NCBI GenBank assembly: GCA_028692765.1
Contig: JAQUWT010000002.1
Location: 1-34,048, forward strand
Reading direction: 5' to 3'
DNA: 34,048 bases
Origin: Patescibacteria group bacterium
Lineage (GTDB): Bacteria; Patescibacteriota; Patescibacteriia; Patescibacteriales; UBA12465
The position numbers and the translations under genes are program-made. How positions within the stretch are numbered: position 1 is the stretch's first letter; the number at the start of each line of letters is the position of its first letter. Positions 1 to 10,314 of the stretch are shown piece after piece. The notes beneath the pieces are model-generated. The model was not told the origin of the DNA. It saw nothing but the letters and a program-made list of their open reading frames with translations, and made no database searches.

Positions 1-1101
1 GGCTCTGTCCAAGCATCGCGCGGCGCTTTATGGCGTTTCGTTGCTAAACTGTCTTCTTGGTTTAAGGCTGCTGAGGCGGCAGTCGTCAATATTCAATTTG
101 CCTTGCAGGGAACGCCGACCACGGCCGCATCCGCTGTGTCCATTAAGATTAAGGCGGAGAATGAATTTGGCGCCGTTTCTGAAAGGGAATTTTTACTTAA
201 CATTAATAATTATTGCGGTGACGGGGTGCGCCAGACTCCAAATTTAGAGGGGCGGGGAGGATTTTATAATGATGGCCATGAAGATTGTGACGGCAATAGC
301 GGTGTTATTTTAAATCGTTCCCAAATCGGCAACACTTCTTCCACTTTGCAGTATGGCTGCACTACTAAGCCTGGCAGTACCGTGCCCTATCCAATTATGA
401 ATGGGCAGTATTATTGCACTTATCTTTCTGGCGACGATATTACGGGTGGAGGTTATTGCGGCGATGGCATTTGCCAAGCAAAAATTATTCGCAACAATCA
501 AGTTATTCCTTGGGAAATAGATGGCTATTGTCCCAAAGATTGCTCTTGCTCTGGAAATCATCAAGTTGAAGTTGGAGGTAACTGCGAGTGTGAGCAAGGC
601 TGGTATGATTGTGACGATTTTGTATTTGGATGTGAAAGTAATACATCCTGTGTAGGTTGTAACGCCAGCCAATATGAGTGCGGCGATCAGTGCTTTCCTA
701 AGAGTTTAAATTTCAATTGCGGCCTTTATTCTTCCAAATGTTATAACGGTTCCGGTAATTCTTGTTCTGTCAGCTGCCCCAGCGGTTATTATAATTGCGA
801 TGGCATTAATGATTGTGAAGGCACTTCCTGCACTTGCCCCAGCGGAAAGCATTGGGAGGCTAATTCTTGGCCAAATGGCGCTTGCGTGGCCGATGCCCCC
901 GCCGGTTGCGCTAATGGGTTATTGCAATGTGGCTCGATTGGCTTGAATTGTTATAATCCCAGCACTCAGCAATGTTGCGGCAGTGTTATTTGCGGGAGCA
1001 ATCAATATTGTTGTAATCCCGGAGGTCAGTTAATTGTGTGTACGGCCAATTATCTTATCTGTTATGACACTTATAATAACAATTCCGGAGGTGCCGATTA
1101 A
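1..1101 (+). CDS. Partial Cys-rich secreted/surface protein (5' end outside window)
   Basis: Frame is open from base 1 to the stop at 1101. Many Cys residues, with CGDG/CPKDC and CPSG-type modules. The track start at 103 is a TTG and probably not the real start. Confidence 0.75.
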   Translation, partial: GSVQASRGALWRFVAKLSSWFKAAEAAVVNIQFALQGTPTTAASAVSIKIKAENEFGAVSEREFLLNINNYCGDGVRQTPNLEGRGGFYNDGHEDCDGNSGVILNRSQIGNTSSTLQYGCTTKPGSTVPYPIMNGQYYCTYLSGDDITGGGYCGDGICQAKIIRNNQVIPWEIDGYCPKDCSCSGNHQVEVGGNCECEQGWYDCDDFVFGCESNTSCVGCNASQYECGDQCFPKSLNFNCGLYSSKCYNGSGNSCSVSCPSGYYNCDGINDCEGTSCTCPSGKHWEANSWPNGACVADAPAGCANGLLQCGSIGLNCYNPSTQQCCGSVICGSNQYCCNPGGQLIVCTANYLICYDTYNNNSGGAD

Positions 1102-1115
1102 TTATTTTCATATAT

Positions 1116-1427
1116 ATGAAAAAGAATAATATTATAATTTTAGGAGCGGTCATTTGCCTGATAATAGTGTTTATTCTCTTGTATTTTTTCTGGGATAAGC
1201 CGCAGGCGCAAGCTCCTTTGTTAAACGGGGTCCAACCCCAATCATCAGCCCCGGTCTTTATGACGGCCGAGGAAAAGAATAGTCTATTTATTCCTGTTGA
1301 TAAAGAAGTTCAGGTGTTGCGACGGAATGCAGATGGTGAAATTATGACTTACAAGATTATTGAAAGCCAAAATCAGGTGATAAATAGTGGCTCATTATTT
1401 CCCTCCAACTCTGCAGAGATTAAATAA
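1116..1427 (+). CDS. Small membrane-anchored hypothetical protein
   Basis: 103-aa ORF with an N-terminal TM segment (IIILGAVICLIIVFILLYFFW). Confidence 0.6.
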   Translation: MKKNNIIILGAVICLIIVFILLYFFWDKPQAQAPLLNGVQPQSSAPVFMTAEEKNSLFIPVDKEVQVLRRNADGEIMTYKIIESQNQVINSGSLFPSNSAEIK

Positions 1428-1496
1428 GGATGCATTTTCTTAAATTATAAGTTATAATATAAGCAGCGTTTTCCTATAAAAAATAATTAGAAAATT

Positions 1497-2189
1497 ATGT
1501 TTAATGATTTAAACAAACAAGTTCCGGCCAGCAATGCGGTTGATGATATTTTTGCTGAAACTGAATCGGCCGTTCATTCATCCGGACCCAAAGTGAATAT
1601 TGAGGCGCAATCAGCCGGTTTGTCGGCTCCACTTGCCGGGGAAGATAAGCCTGCGAGTAATGTCTCCGGAGTAAAAATAAAATTTATACTGATTTTAGTT
1701 TTAGCTGTTGTAATTTTAGCGGCGGCGGCTTATTTGGTTTATGCAAAAATTACACGCAATGCTGCTGACCAAGCTTTGGATAATCCTATTCCTAATGCCG
1801 CCACCCCAACTGTCAAGACCGACAATAGCATTGGCACAGTAGTTTCTCCCGAGCTTATCAGTCCTGAGGCGGAAAATTCTGAAATAAGCGCCACCGGGAC
1901 CACCCCAGATATTTCTCCAGTCGTTACTCCCGATATAATTACTGCCACCGAAACGCCGATAGTCACCGCCCCGGTTGATTCTGACGGCGACAGTTTAACT
2001 GACGCGGAAGAAACAGTTCTCGGCACTAATATTAATTTGATAGATTCTGACTTTGACGGCTTGTCCGACTATGAGGAATTGAGAGTTTATGGCACTAACC
2101 CCTTAAATCCCGATACCGACGGCGATGGCTATAACGACGGCGATGAGGTTAAGAACGGCTATAATCCTAAGGGAAGCGGTACTTTGTAA
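1497..2189 (+). CDS. Membrane-anchored protein with thrombospondin type 3-like Ca-binding repeats
   Basis: TM segment, then [37 protein letters not shown] repeats. Confidence 0.8.
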   Translation: MFNDLNKQVPASNAVDDIFAETESAVHSSGPKVNIEAQSAGLSAPLAGEDKPASNVSGVKIKFILILVLAVVILAAAAYLVYAKITRNAADQALDNPIPNAATPTVKTDNSIGTVVSPELISPEAENSEISATGTTPDISPVVTPDIITATETPIVTAPVDSDGDSLTDAEETVLGTNINLIDSDFDGLSDYEELRVYGTNPLNPDTDGDGYNDGDEVKNGYNPKGSGTL

Positions 2190-2212
2190 ATTGCTTTATA
2201 TCGTTGTATTTT

Positions 2213-2395
2213 ATGGCGGTCATCCATCAAAAATTGAATAAAAAAGATTCTACCGCCGGTGGCGTACGTTTATATTTACGCATTCATGTTATGCCGGAAT
2301 TAAATAGGCCTTTGCGTGGTAAGACCTGGCAATGGGTTAGTCCTTTTGTCGCTTTAGCCGTTTTAATAGTTGCCATTTTTTATTTTTTTAGCTGA
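2213..2395 (+). CDS. Small hypothetical membrane protein
   Basis: Short ORF with C-terminal TM; ATG at 2213 preferred over the TTG at 2204. Confidence 0.4.
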   Translation: MAVIHQKLNKKDSTAGGVRLYLRIHVMPELNRPLRGKTWQWVSPFVALAVLIVAIFYFFS

Positions 2396-2400
2396 TTAAT

Positions 2401-3405
2401 ATGGATAGTAAGAATAAAAAAACTCCTAAGAAGGAAGACCAAGAATTACAAGAACGCTTGCAAAAAGATTTTATTGTTAGAAATATGCCTGCCCTCACTA
2501 GTTTGAGCGGCGCCAGTTATGGCAATAAGGAAGAAAAAAGCGTTTCTCGCCGTCACACTGGTCATAGTGGCAATAAGCAGAAAAACAATAAGCATCAGTC
2601 AACCGGTATGATTATTATCAGCGCCGGGTTAATTATAGTGGCGGGTTTGTTTTATGCCGCTTATCACTTTTTAATTTTACCGGCAATGCAGCCATCGGCT
2701 ACTCTTAACTCCGTTCCTGCGGCCGCAGTTGTTGAATCGCCGGCCCCTGAAGAGGTAGTGCAAACAGTGACAATTGTGCCCGAGACAATCGTTTCTCCGG
2801 TAGTTGAGGAACCAGTAAATAGCTTTGAGCCAGATAGTAATATTTTATCATTACCGCTTGTTGCCGATGCCGACAATGACGGGCTTAGCGATGTTTCGGA
2901 AGTATTTTTAGGAACTAATCCGCAATTAGCCGATACCGATTCTGATTCTTATCCTGATAAGCAAGAGATAATTGCCGGCTATAACCCTCTTGGTGCTGGC
3001 AAATTAGCTGAAGGCAAGGGTCTTTCTCTTTATGTCGACCCGAATGGTTTTTTTGCTGATGTCTACCCTCAGGATTGGGTAGTGAATGCTGTTAATCAAA
3101 ATGCGGTTTTATTTGCCGCTCCCGACCAATCTTTTATTCAAATTGCCCGCGAGGAAAGCGATAGGCCCTATGATGATATTCTCGCTTGGTATAGCGGTCA
3201 ATTTTCCGACGCCTCGGCTTTAGATTCCAGTCGTTTTTTAGAAGGTAATATGGGGGTTGGCATTATTAGCGCCGATCAGCAAATTGTCTATTTTCTAGAC
3301 CGTGACGGAAATCATATTTTTGTAGTTTCTTATATTAAATCGGGAGAATCCGCGCCTTACCTGGAAACTTTCAAGATGATGGCTGCTGTTTTAATGCTCC
3401 CTTAA
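2401..3405 (+). CDS. Membrane-anchored protein with Ca-binding repeats and a C-terminal globular domain
   Basis: TM segment plus DADNDGLSDVSEVFLGTNPQLADTDSDSYPDKQEI repeats. Confidence 0.75.
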   Translation: MDSKNKKTPKKEDQELQERLQKDFIVRNMPALTSLSGASYGNKEEKSVSRRHTGHSGNKQKNNKHQSTGMIIISAGLIIVAGLFYAAYHFLILPAMQPSATLNSVPAAAVVESPAPEEVVQTVTIVPETIVSPVVEEPVNSFEPDSNILSLPLVADADNDGLSDVSEVFLGTNPQLADTDSDSYPDKQEIIAGYNPLGAGKLAEGKGLSLYVDPNGFFADVYPQDWVVNAVNQNAVLFAAPDQSFIQIAREESDRPYDDILAWYSGQFSDASALDSSRFLEGNMGVGIISADQQIVYFLDRDGNHIFVVSYIKSGESAPYLETFKMMAAVLMLP

Positions 3406-3423
3406 ATCATTAAATTGCTTATT

Positions 3424-3456
3424 AAAAAACCGCCGGATAATTGCCGGCGGTTTTTT
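3424..3456. terminator. Bidirectional intrinsic terminator between convergent genes
   Basis: aaaaaaCCGCCGG-ataattg-CCGGCGGtttttt. Confidence 0.9.
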
Positions 3457-3463
3457 GTACCTA

Positions 3464-4045
3464 TTATTCTTTAGAAATTATTTTATCGATTAAACCGTAT
3501 TTTTTGGCTTCCTCGGCGCTCATAAAATTATCGCGGTCGCTGTCTTTTTCAATAATATTTATTTTTTGACCGGTGTGTTGAGCCAGTATTTTATTCATTT
3601 TGTCTTTTATCTTTAAAATATGCTCAGCTCTGATTTTAATATCCGAAGCTTGGCCCTCGGCTCCTCCCATCACTTGGTGAATCATGATTTCGCTATTGGG
3701 TAGGGCCAGACGTTTTCCTTTAGCACCAGCCGCTAAGAGGACGGAGGCCATTGAGGCGGCGAGGCCGACGCAAATGGTAGAGACAGGGCATTTTATATAT
3801 TGCATGGTGTCATAGATTGCTAAGCCGGCGGATACGGAACCTCCCGGGGAGTTGATATAAAATTTTATGTCTTTATCTTTATCTTCGGCCGCCAGGAAGA
3901 GCATCTGGGCAATGACAATGTTGGCCACATGGTCGTCAATGGCCTCTCCAAGAAAAATTATGCGGTCTTTAAGGAGGCGGGAGTAGATGTCATAAGCTCT
4001 TTCCACCTGCCCCTCCTTTTCAATTACAGTCGGTATTAAGGTCAT
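3464..4045 (-). CDS. clpP: ATP-dependent Clp protease proteolytic subunit
   Basis: [75 protein letters not shown]. Confidence 0.98.
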   Translation of the reverse strand: MTLIPTVIEKEGQVERAYDIYSRLLKDRIIFLGEAIDDHVANIVIAQMLFLAAEDKDKDIKFYINSPGGSVSAGLAIYDTMQYIKCPVSTICVGLAASMASVLLAAGAKGKRLALPNSEIMIHQVMGGAEGQASDIKIRAEHILKIKDKMNKILAQHTGQKINIIEKDSDRDNFMSAEEAKKYGLIDKIISKE

Positions 4046-4190
4046 AAAGTTGATTTGTATTATTTTTTTGCTATTATTAAGAATTATATGGCAGACCCCA
4101 TTTTTTGTAAAGCCTTGTCTTGATTTTTTCGTGTTTTTAGTCTAAGATTTTAAAAGTTTCTAATCTTTGGCAATAAATTAACCAAAATCT

Positions 4191-6077
4191 ATGTCTCCAA
4201 TGCAAAAGTTTTCTAATTTTATGAAACGCCATCGCCAGCGCTGGTTGTTTTTATTAGTGCTAGTTTTTGCTTTTCTCGGTTTTATCTTAGCGGCCGGCAA
4301 TTACTATAATCGCGGTGTCCAGGCTTTAGCTGATGCTACCAATAACATTATAGTTTTACCTAAAGCGCCAAACAGCCCCTTTATACTCGGTTTAGATTTG
4401 CAAGGGGGCACTCAATTAGTCTATGAAGCCGATGTCGCTAATATCGCGGAAGGCGATCGCCTCAGCTCTTTGGAGGGCGTGCGCGATATTATTGAGCGGC
4501 GAGTTAACGGCGCCGGTGTCAGCGAGCCGGTAGTTCAGATTAATCGTACTTTGCAGGGAGATTATCGGGTGCTCGTGGAATTAGCCGGTATTAAGGATGT
4601 CAATGACGCTATTAAGCTGATTGGCGAAACACCGTTATTGGAATTTAAAGAGCAAAGCGCCGATGTCCAAGAAGCGGCGGTCGAGCCCAATGCCGAAGCA
4701 GTGGCTTTTAATAAGCAAGTGACAGCTAAAGCCCAGTCTGCTTTAAAAGATTTGCAGTCAAGCAGCGACTGGCAGGCAATAGCAGATAAATATCAAGCTA
4801 AAAATGAGACCAAGGCCGATATTACCGTCGATAATCAGCCGGCGCTAGCGGCAGCTTTAAAAAATTTGGCTCCCAATACTGTCGTAGCCGCCCCGGTTAA
4901 TGATGGCCAATCTCTCGTGATTGCTAAGCTTATTGACAAGAAAGAAATTGATAATCCTTTTAAGGATGAATCCGGACAGGAGCCGGTTATTACCTCCTAT
5001 TCAGCCCAGTTATTATCTTTTTCACTCCAGGATGAATCGCCTGTTTTGAGTTTGGGTGATAATTGGAAAAACACCGAACTTTCTGGAAAAAATTTAAAGA
5101 GAGCGACTTTGCAATTCAATCCTCAGGACAGTTCTCCGGAAGTGGCCTTAGAATTTGATAGCGAGGGCGGAGAAATGTTTGCCGACATTACTGAGCGTAA
5201 TATCGGCAAGCCGGTTGCTATCTTTTTGGACGGTTATGCTATTAGCGTACCCACCGTTAACGACCGTATTCCCGATGGACGCGCTGTCATTTCCGGTCAT
5301 TTTAATGTTCAAGAAGCTAAACTATTGGTTCAGCGCTTAAATACCGGCGCTTTACCCGTGCCGATTAATTTAATCGGCCAACAGACTATCGGCGCCAGTC
5401 TTGGTCAGAAATCAATTAGTAATAGCGTGACTGCTGGTTTAATCGGGTTTGCTTTAGTAGCCTTATTCATGGTTATTTTTTACCGCTTGCCCGGTTTGAT
5501 GTCGGTTGTTTCTTTGGGCGTGTATGCTTTAACCGTTCTAACAATTTTTAAATCAGCTCCGATTTGGCTGGCTTTATTGTTTATTCTCTTACTGGTTTTA
5601 TTGTTTGTCAGCGTCTTTAATCATTTGAAGATATTTGACGGCGTATTCTCGGCCTTGCTATTTTTGGTTATTTTGGCTTTCTTGGTATTCTATGCCAATC
5701 AGCCGGTGACTTTGACTTTAGCGGGCATAACCGGTTTCATTTTGTCTATCGGCATGGCTGTCGATGCCAATGTTTTGATTTTTGAACGTATGAAAGAAGA
5801 ATTGCGTTCCGGCAAGCCTTTGGCGGCGGCTTTAGATGACGGCTTTAAGCGCGCGTGGCCATCAATCAGAGATGGTAATATCACCACAATTTTGACTTGT
5901 TTTATCTTAATGGGCTTCGGTACCGGTTTGGTTAAGGGTTTCGGTGCCACTCTGTTTATCGGCGTTTCTATTTCCATGTTCAGCAGCATTGTCATTACCT
6001 ATATTTTATTAAAAATATTTAAGGGTTCTTGGCTGGATAGGCATCGCTGGCTCTTAGGTTTTATCCGTACTAAGTAA
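4191..6077 (+). CDS. secD: Protein translocase subunit SecD with an inserted region
   Basis: GLDLQGGTQLVYEAD, VNGAGVSEPVVQ, GMAVDANVLIFERMKEEL; secF follows. Confidence 0.97.
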   Translation: MSPMQKFSNFMKRHRQRWLFLLVLVFAFLGFILAAGNYYNRGVQALADATNNIIVLPKAPNSPFILGLDLQGGTQLVYEADVANIAEGDRLSSLEGVRDIIERRVNGAGVSEPVVQINRTLQGDYRVLVELAGIKDVNDAIKLIGETPLLEFKEQSADVQEAAVEPNAEAVAFNKQVTAKAQSALKDLQSSSDWQAIADKYQAKNETKADITVDNQPALAAALKNLAPNTVVAAPVNDGQSLVIAKLIDKKEIDNPFKDESGQEPVITSYSAQLLSFSLQDESPVLSLGDNWKNTELSGKNLKRATLQFNPQDSSPEVALEFDSEGGEMFADITERNIGKPVAIFLDGYAISVPTVNDRIPDGRAVISGHFNVQEAKLLVQRLNTGALPVPINLIGQQTIGASLGQKSISNSVTAGLIGFALVALFMVIFYRLPGLMSVVSLGVYALTVLTIFKSAPIWLALLFILLLVLLFVSVFNHLKIFDGVFSALLFLVILAFLVFYANQPVTLTLAGITGFILSIGMAVDANVLIFERMKEELRSGKPLAAALDDGFKRAWPSIRDGNITTILTCFILMGFGTGLVKGFGATLFIGVSISMFSSIVITYILLKIFKGSWLDRHRWLLGFIRTK

Positions 6078-6118
6078 TAAAGCAGGGGCGGCATTATCTG
6101 TTTGCCCTGTTTGAATAT

Positions 6119-7015
6119 ATGAATCTACAAATTATTAAACATCGTAATCTTTGGTTGTCGCTATCTGGCGTCATGGTCGTCGCTTCCATTATTTTTATCG
6201 CTCTTTGGGGGCTGAGATTTGGCCTTGATTTTACCGGCGGTAGCTTATTGGAGGTAAAATTTGCCGGTGGCCAACCGACCGTTTCCACAGTGCAAGCAGG
6301 CCTGAACGGGACACAGGCCAGCAGTCTGACTATCCAGCCGACAGAGGATTCCATAATTCTTCGCTTTCAGGAAAGTGATGAGGACACTCATCAAGCCGTT
6401 GTCTCCGCCTTAAAGCAATTACCGGAGGCTCAAGCCGGTTTGGAGGAGGTCCGTTTCGAGGCTATCGGCCCTTCCATCGGCCAAGAATTGCGCAGCAAGG
6501 CCTTTTGGCTGATGTTTTTTGTCTTAATAGTCATTATTATCTATATCGGTTTTGCTTTTCGGCGCGTTTCCAAGCCGGTGGCTTCTTGGAAATACGGATT
6601 GACAGCTATTATTGCCCTTTTCCATGATTTATTGATTACTATCGGTGTTTTTTCTTTACTCGGACATTTTTACGGTATAGAAATTAATACCGCTTTTGTG
6701 GTCGCTCTTTTGACCGTTCTTGGCTATAGCGTTAATGACACTATTGTCGTATTTGATCGAACGCGCGAGAATTTGCCTAAGAGTACTGGCAGCTTTGCCG
6801 AAACCGTTAATGCCAGCTTGAACCAGACTTTTGTGCGTTCCATTAATACGGTGATTACCACCTTATTAGCTTTGCTGGCCGTATTATTCTTTGGCGGCGA
6901 TTCGGTTCGTGAATTCGTCTTGGCTTTGATTATCGGTATTTTCTGCGGTGCTTACAGTTCTATTTTTGTTGCCAGCCCCCTCTTGGTTGTCTGGCAGCGC
7001 TGGCAGAAACGCTAA
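6119..7015 (+). CDS. secF: Protein translocase subunit SecF
   Basis: GLDFTGGSLLEVKF, GYSVNDTIVVFDRTREN, RSINTVITTLLALLAVLFFGG. Confidence 0.97.
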   Translation: MNLQIIKHRNLWLSLSGVMVVASIIFIALWGLRFGLDFTGGSLLEVKFAGGQPTVSTVQAGLNGTQASSLTIQPTEDSIILRFQESDEDTHQAVVSALKQLPEAQAGLEEVRFEAIGPSIGQELRSKAFWLMFFVLIVIIIYIGFAFRRVSKPVASWKYGLTAIIALFHDLLITIGVFSLLGHFYGIEINTAFVVALLTVLGYSVNDTIVVFDRTRENLPKSTGSFAETVNASLNQTFVRSINTVITTLLALLAVLFFGGDSVREFVLALIIGIFCGAYSSIFVASPLLVVWQRWQKR

Positions 7016-7035
7016 ATTGGATTATTGCTCATAAA

Positions 7036-7067
7036 ACTCCGAATCCGCGATGGTTCGGAGTTTTTTT
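7036..7067 (+). terminator. Intrinsic terminator after secF
   Basis: aactccgaa-tccgcgatgg-ttcggagttttttta. Confidence 0.85.
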
Positions 7068-7099
7068 ATATGTTATACTAAAAGTAGATAATTTATTTT

Positions 7100-9406
7100 A
7101 TGGATGGAAAGGATTTAAATATCAGGAGAATATTATCATTTTTTTTACCTAGTTTTTATTGGCTGGCCCTTTTGGCAGTACCTTTAGGCATGTCGTATCT
7201 TTTCCCCGTAGCCAGTCCTTTCGTGTCGATAAAGAGCGCTTGGCTGCAGATTTTATCCGCCCTCACCCTTTTGGTTTTTTTGTTTTTTACCATTTTTAGC
7301 CGTGGAAGGCGCCAAGGATTTTTAGAGGCCAAAAAGTGGTGGCGCGCTATTTTGCCTGTATGGATATTGTGGCTGGCCCTTTCCGTTTTATCTATTTGGT
7401 CCTTTAACTCTTGGCAGTCCTGGTTTGGCTCTTATTTACGGCAAACCGGTATTTTGTTTTATTTTTGGCTGGCTTTTTGGTATAGCTTTCTGATTTATTA
7501 TTTTGGCGGTTTCTATCAATCGGAAAATAGGGTTATTTTTTGGCTGCGCGGAGTGCGCCTTAGTGCTTTATTGATGTCAATTGCCGGCTCTCTTGCCGGT
7601 ATTTATGCTTTTTTACAATTCTGCGGTTTTGATTTTGCTGTCTGGCAGGAATCTCAGCTCTATAGTCGCGCCATCGGTACTTTGGGCCAGCCTAATTTTT
7701 TGGGTGCCTTTTTGCTCTTTGCTCTAGCCATGGCTGCTTATTATTTTTTTGATTCCAAAAAGTTTTTTCATAAATTTTTTGCCTTGTTGATGTTTGTCTG
7801 CCAGTTGGCAGGATTAATCGTCAGTGCTTCCCGGGCGGCTTGGCTGGCGGCAATAGTAGCGGTTATTATGTTGCTGGTTTTATCTGCGTGGCAACGTTGG
7901 CGCTGGCGCACTTTGGCGGCTATCCCCATTTTATTATTGCTTTTTTCCGCTTTTTTTTATCTGCTAATGCCTGCTCGCTTTAGCTCTTTGCGGGATGTTA
8001 GCTCCGGCACCTTGGCCTTACGCCTTTCTTTTTATCGCAGCTCTTTTCAGATTATAAAGGAACACCCTTGGCTGGGCGTGGGCTGGGAAAATGGCGGTGA
8101 AGCTTTTATTACTCATTATCAGCCTGAATGGGGGGCCTTAATGAATGTGGACTCATCGACTGATAGAGCTCACAATGGTGTTGTTGATATTATTATTCAG
8201 ACGGGTATTATTGGTTTATTTTTTTGGATATTATTATATATATTTTGGGCCTGGCAGTGCTGGCAGCTATATCGTTCGCCTTTGGGTAGAAAGTTCGCCT
8301 TGGCCTCTATTTTTTCATTGACGGCTTATAGTCTGACTTTAATGGTAGGCATTTCCGACATCAGCAGCATCTTTTATTTCTGGGTTATTGCCGCTTTAGT
8401 GTCAGCCGGCAATCTGAGCTTAGGAGAAAAAGTTTTTCTGGGGGGATTTTTTGCCCGCATGAAGGGAAAATTTCGTTTTTTTGCCAGGCCTTTGTCCGGC
8501 TCGATGTTGAGAGAAGGGTTGATAAAAATAGGCGGCGGTGTTTTGGGCGTCTTGGCTTTAGTTCAGATTTATTTCAGTCTTTCTTCCTTGCAGGCCGATT
8601 ATTATTTTTTGCAGATTCGCCGCCTCTTGCCGGCGCGGGAGTATTTTACCATTTCCGTAATTTTGTCTTATCTAGACCGGAGCGCTCTTAATCCGGTGTC
8701 AAAATCTTATTATCACGCTACTTTGGCTTCTTATGCTTTATCTGATTGGTCTAATTTGGAGGATTTAAATTCTCAATATTTAGTCCGTAATGAATTATCG
8801 CGCATCTTTTCGCAGTCATTTTTACGCGGATATGACGCAGGTCTTTTGTCTGCCAGATTGCAATGTTTTTTGTCAGGGGTTGAGCAGGCCTCGCCCTTAT
8901 TTGAAAAATTAATTGCCGCCAGCCCGGAACGTCCGGCGCTTTATCGTGATTATGCCCAGTGTTGGCAGTCAAGCGGCGGAGATAAAGAAGCGCTGTCTTT
9001 ATATGGCGAGGTTTTAAATTTATTGCCATCAACCAATCATCCTCTGCTTAATGATGACCATCGTGCTTATTTAAATTTTTATACTTCTCGCGTTTATATA
9101 GAAATGGCTTTAATCCAAGAAAATTCTGGCCACTTGCCTCAGGCGCTGCAATCTTGGCGTTTAGCTTATTCCGCTTATCCTAATGACCTTCTTAGCCTGC
9201 AGAAAAGAGCTGATATCTATGTGCGCCAAAAAGAATATGATTCTGCTCTTTTTTGGCTTCAGCATGCCTATCAGCGCCAGCCTGGTTTTTATTATTGGCC
9301 GCTGGCGATTGCCAATGTCTATGATTTGCTCGGCGAGGATGTCTTGGCGGAAAGCTGGCATCAGCAAGCGCTGAGACTTAATCCCGACTTGGAGCCGGCG
9401 CCTTAA
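7100..9406 (+). CDS. O-antigen ligase/polymerase-like membrane protein with C-terminal TPR-like repeats
   Basis: Many TM helices, GTLGQPNFLGAFLLF and HPWLGVGWENGGEAF motifs, RAHNGVVDIIIQTGIIGLFFW, then helical repeats. Confidence 0.8.
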   Translation: MDGKDLNIRRILSFFLPSFYWLALLAVPLGMSYLFPVASPFVSIKSAWLQILSALTLLVFLFFTIFSRGRRQGFLEAKKWWRAILPVWILWLALSVLSIWSFNSWQSWFGSYLRQTGILFYFWLAFWYSFLIYYFGGFYQSENRVIFWLRGVRLSALLMSIAGSLAGIYAFLQFCGFDFAVWQESQLYSRAIGTLGQPNFLGAFLLFALAMAAYYFFDSKKFFHKFFALLMFVCQLAGLIVSASRAAWLAAIVAVIMLLVLSAWQRWRWRTLAAIPILLLLFSAFFYLLMPARFSSLRDVSSGTLALRLSFYRSSFQIIKEHPWLGVGWENGGEAFITHYQPEWGALMNVDSSTDRAHNGVVDIIIQTGIIGLFFWILLYIFWAWQCWQLYRSPLGRKFALASIFSLTAYSLTLMVGISDISSIFYFWVIAALVSAGNLSLGEKVFLGGFFARMKGKFRFFARPLSGSMLREGLIKIGGGVLGVLALVQIYFSLSSLQADYYFLQIRRLLPAREYFTISVILSYLDRSALNPVSKSYYHATLASYALSDWSNLEDLNSQYLVRNELSRIFSQSFLRGYDAGLLSARLQCFLSGVEQASPLFEKLIAASPERPALYRDYAQCWQSSGGDKEALSLYGEVLNLLPSTNHPLLNDDHRAYLNFYTSRVYIEMALIQENSGHLPQALQSWRLAYSAYPNDLLSLQKRADIYVRQKEYDSALFWLQHAYQRQPGFYYWPLAIANVYDLLGEDVLAESWHQQALRLNPDLEPAP

Positions 9407-9416
9407 ATTTAATTTT

Positions 9417-10220
9417 ATGTGGTTAATATTATTAATTATTATCGCTCTAGGCTTGTCGTTTGGCAGCTTTGCTAACTGCTTGGTCTGGCGGCTTTACCGG
9501 CAGGAGAAGATTAGCGGCCGCTCTTATTGTCCGCGCTGTTTGAGACAGCTGTGGTGGCATGATAATATCCCCCTTTTTAGTTATTTGCGCTTGGGCGGAC
9601 GTTGCCGTTTTTGCCGCCAGCCGATTTCTTGGCAATATCCGGCGGTGGAAGCCGCAGTCGCTATATTGTTCGTATTTTTTTGGTTTAAGCATCTTGGTTT
9701 TATCTGGCCTGATGCCGAAAGTTTAGGCTTATTTTTTAATCTTAATTTTTGGCTGGCTTTAGTTCGCGATTATCTTGCGGTTTTTGTACTGACTGTAGTA
9801 TTTGTTTTTGATTTACGTTTTTATTTGGTGTCAAACGCAGTGGTAATGCCGGCGGCTATTGTTTTTGCCGGTTTAAATTTATTATTGGGAGCTTCTTGGT
9901 ATGTTTTATTGCTCGGTATTGCCGGTGCGTTAGCTTTTTTCGGTTTGCAATTTATACTAACGCGCGGACGCGGTTTGGGTGAAGGCGATATTTGGCTAGG
10001 CTTGCTCTTGGCGACTCTGTTCCCTAATTGGAGCCTGCTGATTCTCGCTATTCTTTCTGCCTATCTTTTGGGCACGGCTGTCGGCTTGGCTTTAATAATC
10101 GCCGGCCGGAAGGAATGGGGCTCCAAACTGCCCTTAGGTGTTTTTTTGGCTTTGGGCGCGCTTATTACTTTAGCCTGGGGTCCGGCTCTGGTAGCCGCTT
10201 ATTGGTCTTTCCAGTTGTGA
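9417..10220 (+). CDS. pilD: Prepilin peptidase (A24 family)
   Basis: GSFANCLVWRL, CPRC...CRFC zinc pairs, FDLRFYLVSNAV, GRGLGEGDIWLGLLLA. Confidence 0.93.
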   Translation: MWLILLIIIALGLSFGSFANCLVWRLYRQEKISGRSYCPRCLRQLWWHDNIPLFSYLRLGGRCRFCRQPISWQYPAVEAAVAILFVFFWFKHLGFIWPDAESLGLFFNLNFWLALVRDYLAVFVLTVVFVFDLRFYLVSNAVVMPAAIVFAGLNLLLGASWYVLLLGIAGALAFFGLQFILTRGRGLGEGDIWLGLLLATLFPNWSLLILAILSAYLLGTAVGLALIIAGRKEWGSKLPLGVFLALGALITLAWGPALVAAYWSFQL

Positions 10221-10314
10221 AGATTTAAAAAATTGATTATAATGTAATAAGTATGGCTTAAATCGCCGGATGTTTCTTTTTTAGCTAAAATCCGGCGTCT
10301 ATTTTTCAATATTT

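Noticed and set aside
310-672. Minus-strand ORF of 120 aa
   Set aside because: Antisense to the Cys-rich protein; no recognisable motifs, shadow ORF.
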